A DNA stretch of 64,000 nt from Anaerolineae bacterium UTCFX1 (GTDB lineage: Bacteria > Chloroflexota > Anaerolineae > Anaerolineales > Villigracilaceae). The translations under genes and the position numbers were made by a program. This document shows positions 45,978 to 54,543 of this stretch, one piece after another (position 1 is the stretch's first letter; the number at the start of each line of letters is the position of its first letter). Below the pieces are notes generated by a model. It was not told the origin of the DNA and did not search any database. It was given only the letters and a program-made list of their open reading frames with translations. The stretch lies in assembly GCA_002050275.1 (NCBI GenBank), contig MWTB01000010.1:1-64000 (forward strand), given 5' to 3'.

Positions 45978-46406
45978 TCATTCTTCATCATCATCTCTGC
46001 TCACCGCGCCCGGCTGCTCCACGCTGATCACTTCGCCATGCACATTGACGATGATCTTAAAGCCCATCATGCCAAGGTATGCGCACAAATCTTCGGGAAT
46101 GCCCGTTTGCATGATCTGATCGAATTGCCGCTCCACATTTTTCAACTGTTGTCCGATGGCGGCTTTTGTGAACACATCTTCCTGCCCGAGCATTTTGGCG
46201 GCTTGTTCTGAGATCAAATCTTCGCTGCCTTTCATCATCTCCGCCATTCGGCTCAACACCGCGCGATCCACTTGCGCGGCAGGAATATGCCGGCGGAAGC
46301 CAGAATCATCCACAACATAACACGGCTCGTCGCCTACGAGCGCCGTTTCAGCGACGCGATCCGCTTCATCGAATACCAAGCCTGCAAAAAGAGGTTGGCG
46401 CGGCAT
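45978..46406 (-). CDS. Hypothetical protein, 142 aa
   Basis: A soluble protein with a beta-rich N-terminus (FAGLVFDEADRVAETALVGD, PCYVVDDSGFRRHIPAAQVD) and a helical C-terminal half (MAEMMKGSEDLISEQAAKML, QLKNVERQFDQIM) ending in VSRDDDEE. The ending IPEDLCAYLGMMGFKIIVNV suggests a second small sheet. No family known to me, although the clean reading and coupling suggest conservation. Its start overlaps the stop of the upstream gene (TAATG at 46406). Confidence 0.72.
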   Translation of the reverse strand: MPRQPLFAGLVFDEADRVAETALVGDEPCYVVDDSGFRRHIPAAQVDRAVLSRMAEMMKGSEDLISEQAAKMLGQEDVFTKAAIGQQLKNVERQFDQIMQTGIPEDLCAYLGMMGFKIIVNVHGEVISVEQPGAVSRDDDEE

Positions 46407-46987
46407 TAGTTATCCTGCTTTCCTTCCATCGTCGCCAGCAAAATGCCAGCCGCAATGCCAAGGCGGCGATCCAACAGGCGAGAAACATCCATACTAAAAT
46501 CGAGATTCAATTCGTACCGGAAGAGATGGAAATTCTGCCTCAGGTCAGCCACGCGCGCCGCACCAAAGATAATATCGTAATTTTGCGGCAGCCACGAACC
46601 GACAACCAACCGTCGCAATAACGCCAGCCCCATGCTGTCCTCAAAAAGCAAGCCTTTGACGTTATCGTTCTCATCCAATATTTCCCATTCATCGCGCAAC
46701 AATGAACGCCATCCCTTGCGCCGCAACGCGCCCACTTTCTGATTCGTCTCCGTATCCACCACGTCGTATGCCGCAGAAAAATCTATGATCTGCCGCGATT
46801 TAATGCTCAACACTTCGCGCGTCTTCGATTCATCGGCATACACGCGAATATCCTCCTTCCAGCGAAACATCTTCTGTTCGCTAAACATCGCTAACTCGCC
46901 CGTCGGATCATAAAAGCGAAGTTTCCCCGTCAATGCCAGAACTTGACGTTTTAACAAATAGGTCGAATGTTGAAAAATTGGATTCAT
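46406..46987 (-). CDS. LURP-one/tubby-like fold protein
   Basis: 193 residues, no signal peptide. The order of strands (YLLKRQVLALTGKLRFYDPT, LAMFSEQKMFRWKEDIRVYA, REVLSIKSRQIIDFSAAYDV, QKVGALRRKGWRSLLRDEWE) is that of LURP-one-related or scramblase-like domains, a 12-stranded barrel around a central helix. The final helix (RRLGIAAGILLATM) would be the core helix. These domains may bind lipids or attach to membranes; function here is unknown. Coupled with the following 142-residue gene. Confidence 0.68.
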   Translation of the reverse strand: MNPIFQHSTYLLKRQVLALTGKLRFYDPTGELAMFSEQKMFRWKEDIRVYADESKTREVLSIKSRQIIDFSAAYDVVDTETNQKVGALRRKGWRSLLRDEWEILDENDNVKGLLFEDSMGLALLRRLVVGSWLPQNYDIIFGAARVADLRQNFHLFRYELNLDFSMDVSRLLDRRLGIAAGILLATMEGKQDN

Positions 46988-47022
46988 ATCCTCACATAAT
47001 GACGAAAATTTATCTCGCGCCT

Positions 47023-48048
47023 CTAAAAAATTTGGACTCGTGTGCCTTCGCCGGGCAAGTTGAGATACTCGGTCTCAGGCGAGACGTTCGGACTGGTCCA
47101 ACGATACAGGAATTTCGCGGCGTCTGACGGCAGATTTATGCAACCATGACTGCGTGGACGCCCGTAATCATTATGCCAATACGTGCCGTGAAAAGCGTCG
47201 CCGTTACCGGTGAAAAACGAACTCCACGGCACGCCAGGCAAGTCATAGATATTTTCAAGCGCGTCGCCTTGATTCGTCATATGCACCGACGCTCCCTTAT
47301 GATACGTGCGAAACTCGCCCTTCGGCGTTTCCGTTCCTTCCGCGCCGCTCGAACAGCGTTGTGAAAATATAAGCGCATCTCCCTCAAACGCCGTAACAAG
47401 TTGAGCCGTTAAGTCAATCACGATGCTTTTCGCCTCGTTCGGCACATCGGACGCAAGCGGAGTCAACTCTTCATCCGGCACAAGCCGCATTGCATGAGAA
47501 GGCACGAAAAAGTCTTTTCGAACTTGCGAATCGTAAATCTGATACCAAATGCTTTTTTCTTCGCGCGTGACGACGACGCGCTTCACCCAATGCGTAGATT
47601 GGTAATACAACCGATAACCGCGCTTAGCGTACACATACGGGTCGAGTTTTGTATCTATAAAAGGAACTGTAATCTCGCCTAGCTGCCCCTTTCCGTTCAA
47701 GTGAAAATTCGGCTTTTGGTATTCCGTTTTTACGGGCAACACCCAGCCTGAATAGGTGTATCCTTCGCCGTCGATCTGATACCACACGCTATTGAAGTCG
47801 TTGCCGAAATCGCCGTTTTCTTCGACGCCGGTCACATTGACAATATTATCTTTTCCGAAGCGATGAATCTTCTTTGCGTTGAAACTTGGCGCGTCGTAGA
47901 GCGGAATGCCGCTGATAGTCATACATCCCTGCGAGACGGAGTTTTCGGTCAGCGCCCGGGCAATCTTCAAATCTTTCAACGCCAAAGCAAGCGTTCCCGC
48001 GCTTATCAATTTGAGGAAATCACGACGTGTGAGTTGTGAATCGAACAT
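47023..48048 (-). CDS. L,D-transpeptidase (YkuD), Tat-exported, copy 1
   Basis: A 341-residue cell-wall enzyme that makes 3-3 peptide cross-links or attaches proteins to peptidoglycan. The N-terminus LTRRDFLKLISAGTLALALK is a twin-arginine signal. Residues 40-200 are SH3-like repeats (YSGWVLPVKT). The catalytic domain has HGTYWHNDYGRPRSHGCINL, with Cys303 as nucleophile. It is the last of three such genes in a row on the minus strand. Confidence 0.94.
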   Translation of the reverse strand: MFDSQLTRRDFLKLISAGTLALALKDLKIARALTENSVSQGCMTISGIPLYDAPSFNAKKIHRFGKDNIVNVTGVEENGDFGNDFNSVWYQIDGEGYTYSGWVLPVKTEYQKPNFHLNGKGQLGEITVPFIDTKLDPYVYAKRGYRLYYQSTHWVKRVVVTREEKSIWYQIYDSQVRKDFFVPSHAMRLVPDEELTPLASDVPNEAKSIVIDLTAQLVTAFEGDALIFSQRCSSGAEGTETPKGEFRTYHKGASVHMTNQGDALENIYDLPGVPWSSFFTGNGDAFHGTYWHNDYGRPRSHGCINLPSDAAKFLYRWTSPNVSPETEYLNLPGEGTRVQIF

Positions 48049-48100
48049 GCTGTAAGTGTAACTGGAAAATCGAGGCTTCGGCTGCGCTATTATCTTTCTC

Positions 48101-49135
48101 TTACACTTCGATTTCCACCCTCGTGCCGACGCGACCGTATATTAATTCCTTCTCTAACGAAACCGTAGGAATCGTCCAGCGATAGAGCCACTTCGCGGCT
48201 TGCGCAGTCATATTGATGCAACCATGACTGCGCGGACGCCCATAATCATTATGCCAATACGTGCCATGAAAGGATATGCCATTCTCTTTGATATAGATCA
48301 CCCACGGCACGCCGGGCAGATCGAATCCGCTGGCGGCAAGATCGCCCGCCGCCATGTGCCGCGTCGGACGTTTATGATAAGTAATGTATTCGCCAACGGG
48401 CGTCGTATACGTTCCGCTCCGCAAACGCCCCCCGGTAGAAACGCGCGTCGCATAGACGAGTCGGTTACGTTCGTACGCCATCATCAACTGTCCGCTCAAG
48501 TTCACTTTGACAAGTTTCTCCGCGTTGGGAACATCAGAAGAAAGCGGGGCAAGTTCCCCCTCGGAAAGGAGGCGAATGTACTTGCCCGGCGCGTAATACT
48601 GCCGATTAAACTTATCGTCCAGCAGCGCGTACCAGATCTGTCCGTCCATTGGGTTGATCGCGCTGGCAGTCACCCAATGCGTCGACTCGTAATACAACCG
48701 ATAAACAACTTCGGAAGCCGTGTCCGCTTCCAAGTGCGCATCGGCAAACGGGACGCTAACCTCGCCCAATGCGCCCGCAAGCGAGATCGCCCGCGGCTCG
48801 TTGAGGATCGTCCTCACCGGCTGAACGCTCCCTGAATAGACATAGCCGTCATTCTCGACCTGATACCAGACACGGTTGTACGCGCTTTCATCGTCGTCAA
48901 CGGTAGTATTTGTGATCGGAACAATAAGATCGCGCCAATAAGCTTTCTTGCGTCCCGATTTTCTATTCGGTTCTTGATATGACCAGATCAATGAATCAAC
49001 GATCCGCCCTTGAATAACGCCGGCGTTGTCCCCAAACAACGACAAACGAGGCAACGCCGCCCCAAGCATACTATAGCCGCTTAATTTTAAGAAATCGCGC
49101 CGAGATATTTTCATCGCTTTTTTGAACTGCAACAA
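48101..49135 (-). CDS. L,D-transpeptidase (YkuD), Tat-exported, copy 2
   Basis: 344 residues, clearly paralogous to the neighbour downstream: Tat-type ISRRDFLKLSGYSMLGAALP, SH3-like region (YSGSVQPVRTILNEPRAISL), and HGTYWHNDYGRPRSHGCINM with Cys306. The first likely start is MKISRRDFLK (codon 8), giving a typical Tat leader. The pair arose by tandem duplication. Confidence 0.94.
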   Translation of the reverse strand: MLQFKKAMKISRRDFLKLSGYSMLGAALPRLSLFGDNAGVIQGRIVDSLIWSYQEPNRKSGRKKAYWRDLIVPITNTTVDDDESAYNRVWYQVENDGYVYSGSVQPVRTILNEPRAISLAGALGEVSVPFADAHLEADTASEVVYRLYYESTHWVTASAINPMDGQIWYALLDDKFNRQYYAPGKYIRLLSEGELAPLSSDVPNAEKLVKVNLSGQLMMAYERNRLVYATRVSTGGRLRSGTYTTPVGEYITYHKRPTRHMAAGDLAASGFDLPGVPWVIYIKENGISFHGTYWHNDYGRPRSHGCINMTAQAAKWLYRWTIPTVSLEKELIYGRVGTRVEIEV

Positions 49136-49187
49136 ACGCGCAGTTCGCCAAGAAATTTCTTAAGGTCGTCTTTTGCGGTTAAAAACC

Positions 49188-50402
49188 TTAATAATGCACA
49201 TTCACCACAGTGCCTTCAGACGCCCAGTAATACAGCCATTCGGCGTCGGGAATCGAAAGGTTCACGCATCCGTGACTCATCGGCGTGCCAAAGTTGCTAT
49301 GCCAGTATGTGCCGTGCAAACCATAACCTTTATAGAAATACATCGTATACGGTACATCGGGCAGGTAATAGCCCGGACCTGACATGTCGGTTTTTCTGAG
49401 TTTGATCCAAATTTTGAATTTGCCGGTAACCGTCGGCGTCATCGAAGTTCCCGTCGAAACAAGAAACGAATTAACGATCGCGTCGCCTTCATAGGCATAG
49501 ACCATTTGATTCGTTAAATCTACATCGATCCAGCGAACGCCGCCGCGCGTTCCGGCGGATGCCGTCGGAGCGGCAGGAGGCGCGACTGTCGGTGGGATAT
49601 AAACGCTAGTTGGCGTATCCGCTACGATTTCCATCGCGAGAATGCCCGGCGTTTCGGTCGCCATTGGAACGTTCGTCGGCTCATCAGTCGGAATCGCAGT
49701 GGGTGATGTGACCGGCGTCGGAGTTGGCGCGGCTGGGCTTGAAAGCGGCGTCTCCGTCGCTGGAACTGGAAGCGGCGTTTCAGTCGCCGGGAGCGTTGTT
49801 GCAGTTTGTTGCGTCATCGCCGAACCCGCATTAAGCGGCGTCACGGTCGGTTTTGCGATTTCCGCGGAAGCCCATAGCGTCTCCTGCGCAGCGACAGGCG
49901 GCGCAACGCCGCGGTCAATGATCGAGGCAAAGGATAAGTTAGAAAAAGCGGACCATGCAACAAAAACGATGGCAACGCACGCCAGTAAACTTAACGCGCC
50001 TCCGTATAGAAGCAAGCGACGCTTTCCGCTTGATGCGGCGGGCGATTTTTCTAACTCTATTTTAGGCGAGACGGGACGAACGCTTGAACGCGCAACGCCG
50101 CTGGAGGAAATTTCCACGCGGTCGGGTTTGCGATGCGCTTGCTGTAATCTTCCGTTCGTCCATGCTACGGCTTGATGAGCGCGAGAGCTATTGGGGTTAA
50201 GTTCCAGCGCTTTTTTTGCGTAGGCAAGCGCGTCATCCGGGTTCGAATCGGAGGCGGCGAGAATCAGCCAAGCGTCTTCCAGGTCTGGCGCAGCAAGAGC
50301 GGCTTGTTCGCCCAACGTTTGCGCGGCGTTTTTATCGCCGCGCAACAAGGCTTGCCGAGCCTGTTCCACCCATTCATGCACATTAGAGAACTCTGGATTC
50401 AT
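49188..50402 (-). CDS. L,D-transpeptidase (YkuD), membrane-anchored, copy 3
   Basis: 404 residues with a different layout: residues 1-75 are TPR-like helices (VHEWVEQARQALLRGDKNAA, DDALAYAKKALELNPNSSRA), then a positively charged stretch, one membrane helix (about 132-152), a 120-residue Thr/Pro/Ala-rich linker and the YkuD domain with HGTYWHSNFGTPMSHGCVNL (Cys379). The N-terminus is therefore cytoplasmic and the catalytic domain outside. It comes first in the run of three, and TATAAT lies about 25 bases upstream. Confidence 0.93.
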   Translation of the reverse strand: MNPEFSNVHEWVEQARQALLRGDKNAAQTLGEQAALAAPDLEDAWLILAASDSNPDDALAYAKKALELNPNSSRAHQAVAWTNGRLQQAHRKPDRVEISSSGVARSSVRPVSPKIELEKSPAASSGKRRLLLYGGALSLLACVAIVFVAWSAFSNLSFASIIDRGVAPPVAAQETLWASAEIAKPTVTPLNAGSAMTQQTATTLPATETPLPVPATETPLSSPAAPTPTPVTSPTAIPTDEPTNVPMATETPGILAMEIVADTPTSVYIPPTVAPPAAPTASAGTRGGVRWIDVDLTNQMVYAYEGDAIVNSFLVSTGTSMTPTVTGKFKIWIKLRKTDMSGPGYYLPDVPYTMYFYKGYGLHGTYWHSNFGTPMSHGCVNLSIPDAEWLYYWASEGTVVNVHY

Positions 50403-50800
50403 TGCATCGTTTCCGATAGGTCAAATTATATTCGCTTAGATGTATTCCTGCTGCTCGATTGTACCGCTGAAATCGTTGAAACAACAGACTTTATCCTCAA
50501 GGGTCGTGGTTTCCCCAAAATGTGGATTTCAGATTTTCTCGTTACAGAATTTGCAGATACACAGGTTTCTCCGTTTTTTATGGAGAATTTTATGTTATCT
50601 GCGCGATCTGTGCGCAGAAGTTAACTTGTATAAAACAATAAGGGAAAGCAATGCTTAGCAGGCGCGACTTTTGTAAAGTCAGGCGTTCGGCAACTTCGGT
50701 CTTATATGGCTAAGCGCAGTTCACACAATTTTGAGAAAACAACTTGCAAAGACCGACGCCAGCGGTTTTCGCTGGCATCAAAACAACAATCGTTCTCTGT
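50403..50800. other. Gene-free stretch of about 400 bp
   Basis: I see no credible gene. The stretch has an AT-rich part with GATACACAGGTTTCTCC and ATCTGCGCGATCTGTGCGCA, similar in style to degenerate dispersed repeats, and a hairpin GCCAGCG/CGCTGGC at 50758-50776 which may end the lipoprotein transcript at 50801. Two direct copies of CGACGCC/GGTCTT-like text are too weak to call. Confidence 0.5.
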
Positions 50801-51223
50801 TCATGGCAGCTTTTCCAGTTTGAAATCCAGCTTCGTTGTCTCGCCTTCTTTGACGACAACTTCCAAACTTAACTCTTTGTATCCTTCTTTCATTGCCGAC
50901 AGAGTAAACGTTCCCGCTGGAAGATGCCATGTGTATTTCCCGTCTTCCCCGCTCAATACAAGAATCTCCGGAACGCCGACAACGCTTTTAGTCACTGCAA
51001 TGCCCGCTTCAGCTAACGGGTTGCCATCCAAATCAGTGACTATCCCGCTGACCTGCGTACGCTCGCTCTGCGTCGCAGGCGTCACGACATCGTCGTTAGA
51101 AACTGGGACGTCCTCGCCTGCGCAGCCCGCCAGCAACAAATATACGACTCCCAAGCCGACAATTAGAGATAGCCGACTGCCTCGTCGAAATACAGAATGA
51201 GCGCTTATACGATTGATGGACAT
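50801..51223 (-). CDS. Lipoprotein with a carboxypeptidase-regulatory-like (Ig) domain
   Basis: The ATG at 51221-51223 has AGGAGG eight bases upstream. The signal region SLIVGLGVVYLLLAGCAGED has a lipobox at the Cys. A 75-residue domain follows: VSGIVTDLDGNPLAEAGIAV, DGKYTWHLPAGTFTLSAMKE, VVKEGETTKLDFKLE, the transthyretin-like CarboxypepD_reg fold often used in surface adhesion or binding. No enzyme residues. It is downstream of the V8-like protease on the same strand. Confidence 0.88.
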   Translation of the reverse strand: MSINRISAHSVFRRGSRLSLIVGLGVVYLLLAGCAGEDVPVSNDDVVTPATQSERTQVSGIVTDLDGNPLAEAGIAVTKSVVGVPEILVLSGEDGKYTWHLPAGTFTLSAMKEGYKELSLEVVVKEGETTKLDFKLEKLP

Positions 51224-51298
51224 CACAGCCTCCTGATTGCCCCTCCCAGCCGTCTGTTGGGCGGCTGGGAGGGGCTTGCCTAATTTATACGGAATATA

Positions 51299-52264
51299 CT
51301 ACGGGTAGGAAGCGGCATTCCAGGCTTTAAGGTTATCAAAGACAACTTTTCGGATGCGGGTGGCGCTGTTCCCAAAGTATGGGCTTAAGCTGGTGCCATA
51401 GGTGTGGATGCCGACGCCGTAATAGCATTTCTTAGTGCATCCATCGCCGGTCCACTGATGATAAAGCGGCGAGCCGCTCTGACCGCCATAGGTATCAATG
51501 TTGTACCATAAGCGATAAGTGTTGGCCTGCGTAATGGGGCCGCTCATAAACCATTGCGTTCCCGCACGCTTATCGCCGGGATAGCCATTGATTTTGAAAT
51601 TGCCCGGATAGACTTTGCTTTGCTGCCAGCGAAAGCCAAACCACCCGACATTATCTCCCAAGGGGGCATTGGTCTGGATTGCGGCATAGTCAAAGGCGGA
51701 GTCGTGCCTCGAAGTCCATCCCGATACGCTAAAGAGTCTATACGCAGTGGTAGAACCGTAAGGGGCAATTGTTCCATTACGGGCTGGGAAGATCTTAATT
51801 GAAGTAGCCCATTGATCGGTATTAATATCATAGACACAGTGACCAGCGGTAGCGACAGTTCGGCGTCCAATAAACCAGCCAGTGCATGTCCCCGAACCGC
51901 TTGGGAAAGTCACAACCAAATGAACAATCGCTCGATTAGGAAATGTAGTGGTGGGATTTTGTCTGCGCCGCCCATCTACGCCGATAACTGATTCAGGAAG
52001 TCCGCCATCCAAAGGAGGAAGGCTTAAATATTCTTTAGGGATTGTAACGCCCGATTCGGCGAGTTTGCCATCTCCGGCGTATGGCGCCGAGGAAGTGGCT
52101 GAAGACTCTCCCGGTAACGGGAGAACGCCAGCTATGTTGGAAACAGTGGTGTCGGGGTCGGTTGCAAATTCCTGAGCGTTGACAGCTCCGGTTGACAAAC
52201 TGCTGCTCGCAATTACAGCCAAAATGGTGATGGCTAGCAAAGCGAGATTGATTTTCCGTTTCAT
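51299..52264 (-). CDS. Secreted V8-like (glutamyl endopeptidase) serine protease
   Basis: 321 residues with a signal peptide (LALLAITILAVIASSSLSTG) and a propeptide-like stretch to about 100. The chymotrypsin-fold catalytic triad is visible: H142 in TVATAGHCVY, D192 in SAFDYAAIQT, S263 in YGGQSGSPLY. The order and GGQSGSP motif are those of S1B/V8-like peptidases. Glu specificity is a family property, not proven here. Two Cys pairs (CTGWF...GHCVY; CTKKCYY) may form disulfides. The start follows AAAGGAGC. Confidence 0.94.
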   Translation of the reverse strand: MKRKINLALLAITILAVIASSSLSTGAVNAQEFATDPDTTVSNIAGVLPLPGESSATSSAPYAGDGKLAESGVTIPKEYLSLPPLDGGLPESVIGVDGRRRQNPTTTFPNRAIVHLVVTFPSGSGTCTGWFIGRRTVATAGHCVYDINTDQWATSIKIFPARNGTIAPYGSTTAYRLFSVSGWTSRHDSAFDYAAIQTNAPLGDNVGWFGFRWQQSKVYPGNFKINGYPGDKRAGTQWFMSGPITQANTYRLWYNIDTYGGQSGSPLYHQWTGDGCTKKCYYGVGIHTYGTSLSPYFGNSATRIRKVVFDNLKAWNAASYP

Positions 52265-52541
52265 CTTAATGCTCCTTTTTAAGATAGTACAAAACGATTT
52301 ACTCTCAGAATATTATTTTAATTCTTCTATGAAAGATTATTATTGTATCATTCGCCTCCAGTCGGTTAAGGATGACCGCTCAAGATCAATTAGCGGGGGA
52401 TATGCAACAATTCCAAAATATCCTTAACGCCGTCGCCCTTAAATGACCTTATCATGTCGCTATTCTAGCATGTCATTATAATTCTCAGGGAGTACTTAAG
52501 TACCTGAAATTAATGGCGCTCGCTGAGGAGGGGGGCGTTTC

Positions 52542-53306
52542 TCACGGCGTCAAGTTGGGAATGGGAGTCGATTCGATATTCTCATTGTTGGCGAAACATA
52601 AAATGCCGTCAACAATACCCGCGGCGACTTGGTCGGTATTCTTCGTGAGGATCTCACGGTCGAGGTTGAGAAATCCGGTTTCAATAATGGCGGCAACCGT
52701 GCTGGGATCAATTTCACGGAAGGCATGATATTCGCGCATGTCGGAAGTAATGCTGCCGGCATGGAAAGTGAGCCTCGTCATCTTCTGATAGCGATCTACA
52801 AGGCAAGCGGTAAGGCGGTTGGCGCGATTAACATCGTTCGTATTGAGCGCGGCAGCTACCTTGAAGCCGGTCGCTCCATCGTTAACGTATTCGCACGAAT
52901 CGTTGTGAATGGAAACGATCGCTAGCGCGCGATAGCCGTTGAGGCGCGTGTCAAACTCATTCAGCAAATCAACTTGATAGCCCGCCTGCTGAAGCTGTTG
53001 TTCAACAATGGCGGCGATCTTGAGGTTTACATCCGCTTCAGTGAGCGTAACGTTGCCGGCGCCGTCTACGCATGCCGCGCCCGAATCATTGCCCAAATGT
53101 CCTGCCACAATTCCAATGCGCGCCTGCGGTTTGACCGTTTGAGAGGCGACGCTTTCAACCTGCGGGGTGAGCAACAGGCTAAGGCGTTCATAGAAATTCT
53201 TGTTCGCCACCCCTTGCGAAGGCAGCGCGGTAAATAGCGTCGCAAGCAAGATCGCGACGCCGATCGTCGTCTGTAAAATGCGCGTCGGGCGGGGCGCAGG
53301 ATTCAT
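52542..53306 (-). CDS. N-acetylmuramoyl-L-alanine amidase (Amidase_3)
   Basis: A zinc amidase that cuts the stem peptide from peptidoglycan. I use the ATG at 53304-53306 (MNPAPRPTRILQTTIGVAIL), giving 254 residues with a signal anchor. The four family residues are all visible: H70 in IVAGHLG, E90 in LTEADVN, H134 in SIHNDS, and catalytic E219 in AIIETGFLN. The N-terminal Leu-rich stretch exports it. It is divergent from the flavin reductase gene. Confidence 0.93.
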   Translation of the reverse strand: MNPAPRPTRILQTTIGVAILLATLFTALPSQGVANKNFYERLSLLLTPQVESVASQTVKPQARIGIVAGHLGNDSGAACVDGAGNVTLTEADVNLKIAAIVEQQLQQAGYQVDLLNEFDTRLNGYRALAIVSIHNDSCEYVNDGATGFKVAAALNTNDVNRANRLTACLVDRYQKMTRLTFHAGSITSDMREYHAFREIDPSTVAAIIETGFLNLDREILTKNTDQVAAGIVDGILCFANNENIESTPIPNLTP

Positions 53307-53416
53307 GGCGGCAATAGTACCTGCGAAAGAATTAACTTGCAAGGGAGACGCGACGAACTCCCTGTCTTGACTTGCCTCTGTCGCGCCGTTATGATAAAAC
53401 GTCAATTGGAGAATTC

Positions 53417-53911
53417 ATGAGCTTAGACCCCGAACAACTGCGGCGCGCTATGCGCGCCTGGACCAGCGGCGTGACTATCGTCACTGCCGCACACAAAGAC
53501 GAACGTCACGGTATGACCGTAAATTCTTTTACGTCCATTTCACTTGACCCGCCCATCGTCTGCTTGACGATGAAACGCACATCGCGCACGCACGATCTAG
53601 TCGAGCGTTCAGGCGAGTTTGCGCTGACGGTTCTATCTGACGCGCAGCAGGAAATTTCAGACCGGTTCGCCGGTAAATCTCCCGATCTTTACAATCGCTT
53701 CGAGGGGCTCGAAACAGAAACGCTCGGACTCAACGCGCCTTTGATCAAGGGCGGGCTGGCATATTTCAACTGCCGCGTCATCAGCGCGCAACCGATTGGA
53801 GAAAACACGCTGTTTCTTGCCGAAGTGATCGCGGCAAAAGAAGCAAACGCCGACAATCCGCTGGTATATCACAACCGCATGTTCTGGAAATTGGATTCGC
53901 CATCGTCATAA
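53417..53911 (+). CDS. Flavin reductase-like FMN-binding protein
   Basis: A 164-residue split-barrel flavoprotein of the two-component monooxygenase reductase type. MRAWTSGVTIVTAAHKDERH, GMTVNSFTSISLDPPIVCLT and FALTVLSDAQQEISDRFAG match the family's FMN-binding region. ATG at 53417 follows TTGGAG. Partner monooxygenase not seen nearby, so the role (reductase or PNP oxidase-like) is open. Confidence 0.92.
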   Translation: MSLDPEQLRRAMRAWTSGVTIVTAAHKDERHGMTVNSFTSISLDPPIVCLTMKRTSRTHDLVERSGEFALTVLSDAQQEISDRFAGKSPDLYNRFEGLETETLGLNAPLIKGGLAYFNCRVISAQPIGENTLFLAEVIAAKEANADNPLVYHNRMFWKLDSPSS

Positions 53912-53959
53912 CTTCCTAAGTTTACGAGCGCGCGTCTTAAAGAGAAAGGAAAAAATCGT

Positions 53960-54529
53960 ATGCAAGATAAGCTTTCTCTCGAAGAACGACAGACTCTCCT
54001 CCGCCTTGCGCGCGAGGCGATAACTCAACGCGTGAAAGGCGAAAAGTTGCCGCCGTTGGATGTATCGTCGCTGCCGCAGCGCTTACGCGAACTTGGCGCC
54101 GCGTTCGTCACGCTCACCATTCACGGAAAGTTGCGTGGGTGCGTTGGCGCGCTGGAGGCATACCAACCGTTGGCAAACGATGCGCGCAAACATGCCGTCG
54201 CTGCGGCGCTGGAAGATCCGCGTTTCTCGCCTGTTGAAGAGCGCGAGCTAGAAATGATCCAGATCGAAATTTCGCGCCTCACAAATCCGATTCCGCTCGA
54301 TTATACAGACGCGGACGATCTTCTCTCCAAACTACGACCGCATATAGACGGCGTTATCCTGCGCGATCGATCTCGCCGTGCCACATTCTTGCCGCAAGTT
54401 TGGAAGACGATTCCCGACCAGGCAGAATTTCTTAATCAACTCTGTCTAAAAATGGGGTTAAACGAAACTAGCTGGCGGACAAACCATCTCGAAGCGCTCA
54501 TATATCAAGTGGAAGAATTTCATGAGTAG
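53960..54529 (+). CDS. AMMECR1-domain protein (AmmeMemoRadiSam system A)
   Basis: 189 residues. GKLRGCVGALEAYQPLANDA carries the LRGCxG core, and AALEDPRFSPVEERELEMIQ, IEISRLTNPIPL, GVILRDRSRRATFLPQVW are further family blocks. In many bacteria and archaea this domain occurs with Memo and a radical SAM protein; neither is within this window near it, so it is alone here. Its function is not established. AAAGGAAAAAA precedes the ATG. Confidence 0.93.
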   Translation: MQDKLSLEERQTLLRLAREAITQRVKGEKLPPLDVSSLPQRLRELGAAFVTLTIHGKLRGCVGALEAYQPLANDARKHAVAAALEDPRFSPVEERELEMIQIEISRLTNPIPLDYTDADDLLSKLRPHIDGVILRDRSRRATFLPQVWKTIPDQAEFLNQLCLKMGLNETSWRTNHLEALIYQVEEFHE

Positions 54530-54543
54530 GGTAAAATCAGCGC

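Noticed and set aside
49642..50175. A 177-codon plus-strand frame opposite the third transpeptidase
   Set aside because: It mirrors the Thr/Pro/Ala linker of the real gene.
52265..52541. A promoter or small gene between the protease and the amidase
   Set aside because: Only a short palindrome GTACTTAAGTAC near 52493 is visible; no frame or promoter is convincing.
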